Below are positions 60,229 to 64,000 of a stretch of DNA of 64,000 bases, in pieces. A program made the translations under genes and the position numbers. How positions within the stretch are numbered: the stretch's first letter is position 1; the number at the start of each line of letters is the position of its first letter. The notes beneath the pieces are model-generated. The model saw nothing but the letters and a program-made list of their open reading frames with translations, was not told where the DNA came from and did no database searches. The DNA is taken from positions 372,001 through 436,000 of the forward strand of contig NZ_FNRI01000002.1 of NCBI RefSeq assembly GCF_900107675.1, given 5' to 3'. The stretch is from Alistipes timonensis JC136 (GTDB taxonomy: Bacteria; Bacteroidota; Bacteroidia; Bacteroidales; Rikenellaceae).

Positions 60229-61083
60229 ATGAAACCCGAATACAAACCTTTCGTAGACGAATTGATCGAACTCTGCATCAAAGAGGACATCGGCGACGGC
60301 GACCACACGTCGCTGGCGTGCATCCCCGCCGAAGAACACGGACGCATGCGCCTGCTGTGCAAGCAGGAGGGCACGATCGCCGGCATCGAGATCGCCCGGC
60401 TGGTGCTCCGGCGCCTCGACCCCGAGATGAAATTCGAACAGATATTGCATGACGGCGACCGCGTCGTGCCCGGAGACGTGGCATTCTATGTCTCGGGACG
60501 CCTGCGCTCGCTGTTGCAGGCCGAACGCATCCTGCTGAACATCATGCAGCGCATGAGCGGCGTGGCGACCCAGACCGCCGTCTATGTCAAACAACTCGAA
60601 GGACTGCACACCAAGGTCCTCGACACCCGCAAGACCACACCCGGCATGCGCGTGCTGGACAAGATGGCCGTGAAGCTGGGCGGCGGCGAGAACCACCGCA
60701 TGGGCCTCTTCGACATGATTCTGCTGAAAGACAACCACATCGACTTTGCAGGCGGCATCCGCCAGGCGATCACGGGCGTCCGCGAATACCTTGCGGCCAA
60801 GGGCAAAAAGCTCCCGATCGAATGCGAGGTCCGCTCGCTGGAAGATATCGACGAGGTGTTCGCCGCAGGAGGCGTCGACCGCATCATGTTCGACAATTTC
60901 ACCCCCGAGATGACCCGCAAGGCGGTCGAGAAGGTCGCCGGACGCTGCGAAACCGAGTCGAGCGGCGGCATTACGCTCGAAACGATGCGCGACTACGCCG
61001 AATGCGGCGTCGACTTCATCTCGGTAGGCGCGCTGACGCACCAGATCCGCTCGCTCGACATGTCGCTGAAAGCCTGCGAATAA
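60229..61083 (+). CDS. nadC: Nicotinate-nucleotide pyrophosphorylase (quinolinate phosphoribosyltransferase)
   Basis: A 284-residue cytosolic enzyme converting quinolinate and PRPP to nicotinate mononucleotide, CO2 and PPi in de novo NAD synthesis. Signatures: EDIGDGDHTS (about 19-28), ERILLNIMQRMSGVAT (about 100), LDTRKTTPGMR (about 131-141), KLGGGENHRMGLFDMILLKDNH (about 147-168), FDNFTPEM and GVDFISVGALTHQ. Full family length. nadA and nadB are not in the window. The start is 13 bp after the lipoprotein gene. Confidence 0.96.
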   Translation: MKPEYKPFVDELIELCIKEDIGDGDHTSLACIPAEEHGRMRLLCKQEGTIAGIEIARLVLRRLDPEMKFEQILHDGDRVVPGDVAFYVSGRLRSLLQAERILLNIMQRMSGVATQTAVYVKQLEGLHTKVLDTRKTTPGMRVLDKMAVKLGGGENHRMGLFDMILLKDNHIDFAGGIRQAITGVREYLAAKGKKLPIECEVRSLEDIDEVFAAGGVDRIMFDNFTPEMTRKAVEKVAGRCETESSGGITLETMRDYAECGVDFISVGALTHQIRSLDMSLKACE

Positions 61084-61093
61084 CTCATTCCGG

Positions 61094-63004
61094 ATGAAAC
61101 GTCTGCTCCATACGCCGTTGGCGCTGCTCGTGTGGCGCATCGTGCTGCTTTACGCGGTGCTGATGCTTTGCCGCACGGCCTTCTATCTCTACAACGCCGC
61201 CGTGCTCGGCCCCCTGACGTGGGCCGAAGCAGGGCCGTTGCTGGCCGGAGCGCTGAAATTCGACACCGCGTCGATCATCTATGCCGACGGGGCATTCATC
61301 CTGCTGTCGTTGCTGCCGCTGCGCCTGCGCGAACGACGCTGGTACCGGGCCGTGCAGTTCTGGTATTATGTTGCGGTCAACGCCGTGCTGATCGCGGCGA
61401 CGAACCTCGCCGACACGATCTATTTCCGCTACACGCAGAAGCGTTTCACGGCCGACGAGGTCTTCTTCGCCGACAACGACAACTCGTTGCAGCTGGTCGG
61501 GAAATTCATGGCCGAAAACTGGTATCTGGTGCTGCTGTGGATCGCCCTGATCGCTCTGCTGGCATGGGGCTACCGGCGCAAAGTCCGCGAGGAGAGCCTT
61601 TTCAACCGCGGCTGGGCCTACTACATCGGCAACACGGCGGTCCTGGCGGCGGCAGTCGGACTGAGCATTGCGGGAGTGCGCGGCGGCATGACACGCATGA
61701 CACGCCCGATCACGCTGTCGAACGCCACGCTCTACACCGCCGACAGCGGCAAGGCCAACCTCATTCTGAGCAACCCGTTCTGCATCCTGCGCACCATCGG
61801 CAGCGCGGGGAGCGTCAAATACAAGAAATACTTCGCTCCGGAGGAGCTGCCGCGGCGCTTCACGCCCGTACATCAGCCTGCGGACAGCGCGGCCGTGGAC
61901 CTCACGGGCCGCAACGTCGTGGTCTTCATCATGGAGAGCATGTCGGCCGAACACTCGGCCTACCTCTGTCCGGAGGTCTATGCCGACCGGGAGGTGAAAG
62001 GATTCACGCCCTTCCTCGACTCGCTGATGCAAAACGGGCTGGTATTCAAACAGATGTACGCCAACGGCACGCGATCGATCCAGGCCATGCCCTCGGTGTT
62101 GGGAAGCATCCCGTCGTTCCGCACGCCCTTCGTGCTGATGCCCCAATCGCTGGGCGAGAGCCGCCAGCTGCCCGCGATGCTTGCGGACAAAGGCTATGCG
62201 ACGGTCTTCTTCTGCGGTTCGGAACACGGCTCGATGGGCTTCGGGGCCTATGCCCGTTCGGCGGGCGTCGACCGGCTCGTAAGCCGCGAGGATTACGAAG
62301 CGCGGCACGGCACGGAGGACTTCGACGGTTATTGGGGCATCTGGGACGAGCCGTTCCTGCAATTCACAGGCGAGGAGCTGGCGGCAATGCCCGAACCGTT
62401 CTTCGCCGCGCTGTTCACCCTCTCGTCGCACCACCCGTTCGTGGTGCCCGAGCAGTACGCCGCGACGCTGCCCGACGGCTACACCCGGATTCACAAAGGC
62501 GTGGCCTACGACGATCAGGCATTCCGCCGCTTTTTCCACCGCTTCAGCGGCGAGGAGTGGTTCCGCCGCACGATCTTCGTATTCGTCGCCGACCACGTCT
62601 CGTCGGAGAAATTCGCCGAAAAGACGCGCTCGTACCCCGGCAACATGCACATCATCGGATTCATCTACACCCCCGACGGCGCCCTGCAGGGCGAGGTGCG
62701 GGAGGTTACGCAACAACTGGACATCATGCCCACGGTGCTGGGCCTCACGGGCAACACCGAGCCCTACTTCGCTTTCGGACGCGACGTGCTGAACGAACCG
62801 CAGCGGCCCCGGTGGTCAGTGTCGTACGACGGGAAGTTCCGCGCGCTGACCGGCGAGGACGCCGTCGTGCTCGACGATTCGGGCTGCGAGGTGCAGGAGT
62901 GTCCGGCCACGCCGGCCGCCGACAGCCTGATGCAGTCGTTCCGGGCGTTGATCCAGCAGTATTACAGCCATATCGAACGCAAGAGTTACACCCCCAATGA
63001 TTGA
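61094..63004 (+). CDS. LtaS-family sulfatase-fold membrane enzyme
   Basis: A 636-residue protein with five N-terminal transmembrane helices (about 12-195) and a large periplasmic sulfatase/alkaline-phosphatase-fold domain (about 270-600). Features: VVVFIMESMSAEHSAYL (metal-binding Glu), catalytic-Thr candidate Thr326 in YANGTRSIQAMPSVL, FFCGSEHGSMGF, LSSHHPF and FVADHVSSE. Family members transfer phosphoglycerol or phosphoethanolamine to glycolipids, glycans or lipid A. In a Gram-negative Bacteroidetes a lipid or glycan modification is more likely than lipoteichoic acid. It overlaps the next gene by 8 bp. Confidence 0.88.
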   Translation: MKRLLHTPLALLVWRIVLLYAVLMLCRTAFYLYNAAVLGPLTWAEAGPLLAGALKFDTASIIYADGAFILLSLLPLRLRERRWYRAVQFWYYVAVNAVLIAATNLADTIYFRYTQKRFTADEVFFADNDNSLQLVGKFMAENWYLVLLWIALIALLAWGYRRKVREESLFNRGWAYYIGNTAVLAAAVGLSIAGVRGGMTRMTRPITLSNATLYTADSGKANLILSNPFCILRTIGSAGSVKYKKYFAPEELPRRFTPVHQPADSAAVDLTGRNVVVFIMESMSAEHSAYLCPEVYADREVKGFTPFLDSLMQNGLVFKQMYANGTRSIQAMPSVLGSIPSFRTPFVLMPQSLGESRQLPAMLADKGYATVFFCGSEHGSMGFGAYARSAGVDRLVSREDYEARHGTEDFDGYWGIWDEPFLQFTGEELAAMPEPFFAALFTLSSHHPFVVPEQYAATLPDGYTRIHKGVAYDDQAFRRFFHRFSGEEWFRRTIFVFVADHVSSEKFAEKTRSYPGNMHIIGFIYTPDGALQGEVREVTQQLDIMPTVLGLTGNTEPYFAFGRDVLNEPQRPRWSVSYDGKFRALTGEDAVVLDDSGCEVQECPATPAADSLMQSFRALIQQYYSHIERKSYTPND

Positions 63005-64000
63005 ATTCAAACCCGTGCGCCTCGAAGACCGGGCGGTCATCGAGCGCTATACCATGCCGTCGGGCATCTGCAACTGCGACCTCGCCTTCGCCAACATGTA
63101 CTGCTGGCAGGCGGTGTTCCACAGCGCGTGGGCCGAGATCGACGGATTCCTCGTCATCCGCTTCCAGATCGACGGCGGCGAGCGCATCGGCTACATGCAG
63201 CCCGTCGGCACAGGCGACCTGGGAGCCATCATTCCCTGCCTGCGCGAGGATGCACATGCCCACGGGCAGCGGTTGCGGATCATCGGACTGACGGACGAGG
63301 GCCGCGAGATAATTCGCCGGGTACACCCCTGCCACTTTGCCTTTGAGTCCGACCGCGCATTGGAGGATTACGTCTACAACGCCGACGACCTGCGCAACCT
63401 CACCGGACGCCGTTACCAACCCAAGCGCAACCATATCAACCGCTTCATGTCCGAATACCCCGACTACCGCTACGAGCCCCTGACGCCCGACCGTTTCGAG
63501 GCCTGCATGGCCCTCGAACGCACCTGGAGGCGGGAGCACGAGGGGCACACCTCGGAGCTGTGCGCTGAGCAGCGGGCCATGCAGCGGGCTTTCGAGCACT
63601 TCGAAGAGCTGGGACTGATCGGCGGCTGCATCTACGTCGGGGAGCGTTTGGCGGCTTTCACCTACGGCTCGGCGGTCAACGACCACACGTTCGACACCCA
63701 TGTCGAGAAAGCCTCGACGGAGTTCGACGGCGCTTTCACGATCATCAACAAACTCTTCGCCCAGCATCTTCCCGAGCGTTTCACGCTCATCAACCGCGAG
63801 GAGGACCTCGGGCTGGAGGGACTGCGGCAGGCCAAGCTCTCCTACCACCCCGCTTTCCTCCAGCACAAGTTCACGGCGATCTGCCTGCATCCCGACGAGT
63901 TGGCCTGCAAGGATTTGTGGATGAAATCGTTCGGCGACGACGAACAGTTCGCCGACTCGTTCATCATGCGCTACTATTCGCAGGGCCGGATGCTGACCAC
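62997..64000 (+). CDS. DUF2156 (phosphatidylglycerol lysyltransferase-like GNAT) protein, 3' end outside window
   Basis: Starts at ATG 62997, overlapping the LtaS-family stop, and stays open to base 64000 (at least 334 residues). The two-GNAT-domain layout of DUF2156 is seen: RRYQPKRNHINRF-type segment (about 140), and NREEDLGLEGLRQAKLSYHP (about 263-282), a hallmark of aminoacyl-phosphatidylglycerol synthase C-terminal domains and relatives. It may modify a lipid or peptide in partnership with the upstream membrane enzyme, which is inferred only from the overlap. Confidence 0.85.
   Translation, partial: MIEFKPVRLEDRAVIERYTMPSGICNCDLAFANMYCWQAVFHSAWAEIDGFLVIRFQIDGGERIGYMQPVGTGDLGAIIPCLREDAHAHGQRLRIIGLTDEGREIIRRVHPCHFAFESDRALEDYVYNADDLRNLTGRRYQPKRNHINRFMSEYPDYRYEPLTPDRFEACMALERTWRREHEGHTSELCAEQRAMQRAFEHFEELGLIGGCIYVGERLAAFTYGSAVNDHTFDTHVEKASTEFDGAFTIINKLFAQHLPERFTLINREEDLGLEGLRQAKLSYHPAFLQHKFTAICLHPDELACKDLWMKSFGDDEQFADSFIMRYYSQGRMLT

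Noticed and set aside
1..64000. tRNA, rRNA, phage or transposase genes
   Set aside because: Scanned by eye for tRNA cloverleaf/TψC-like sequence, integrase and transposase motifs in the open frames; none was recognised. A tRNAscan/Infernal run would be needed to exclude small RNAs.

Overview
The window looks like a chromosomal segment of a gut Bacteroidales bacterium, most likely Alistipes or another Rikenellaceae. This is inferred from its high GC content, tandem SusC/SusD pairs, a hybrid two-component sensor, PorX, Bacteroidetes-type promoters (TTTG, about 19-20 bp, TAnnTTTG) and many SPII lipoproteins. Species assignment by eye is not certain. No rRNA, tRNA, phage or insertion sequence was recognised.

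Layout: (1) 1-521 is a gene-free divergent region with helically phased T-tracts. (2) 522-4510 is mutA-mutB, methylmalonyl-CoA mutase of the succinate/propionate pathway, closed by a perfect terminator. (3) 4571-6540 is a visibly AT-richer island with two lipoprotein genes of unknown function, followed by a small secreted protein. (4) 7326-21957 is leftward: an iron-type alcohol dehydrogenase, then, read in transcription order from the right, hup (HU), a 29-residue very basic protein, rng, mfd, coaX, a FadL-like porin, a TPR protein, lptC, a CNNM/CorC-type membrane protein and a PpiD-like periplasmic chaperone. The last six form an envelope-biogenesis cluster. (5) 22312-24719 is rightward: porX, tsaE and a SRPBCC-like gene, ending in a four-copy palindromic tandem repeat.

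(6) 25017-50436 is one large leftward polysaccharide utilization locus (PUL). In transcription order it holds SusC1, SusD1, SusC2, SusD2, a DUF1735-type lipoprotein, two GH50-like hydrolases, two PKD-repeat lipoproteins, a GH3, a GH2 and, after a double terminator, its hybrid two-component regulator. Several functions are present as adjacent paralogous pairs. Upstream of susC1 lies a promoter overlapped by two 16-bp direct repeats with exactly 21 bp period, a good candidate for the regulator's AraC-type operator. An internal hairpin separates the binding and import genes from the GH3/GH2 genes.

(7) 50709-54593 is leftward: a PAP2-like membrane protein, a REP-like inverted-repeat element, rpoN and asnS. 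(8) 54693-64000 is rightward: a duplicated promoter region, a truncated GH2-like protein lacking the catalytic acid/base, rlmH, a LuxR-type regulator, a TonB-dependent receptor with a partner lipoprotein, nadC, an LtaS-family sulfatase-fold membrane enzyme, and the 5' part of a DUF2156 gene that runs off the end.

The points most worth following up are the 21-bp-period operator, the AT-rich lipoprotein island, the paired architecture of the PUL with its internal attenuator, the palindromic tandem array at 24714-24948, the G9 tract in the sensor's signal peptide, and the phased T-tracts at the left edge.
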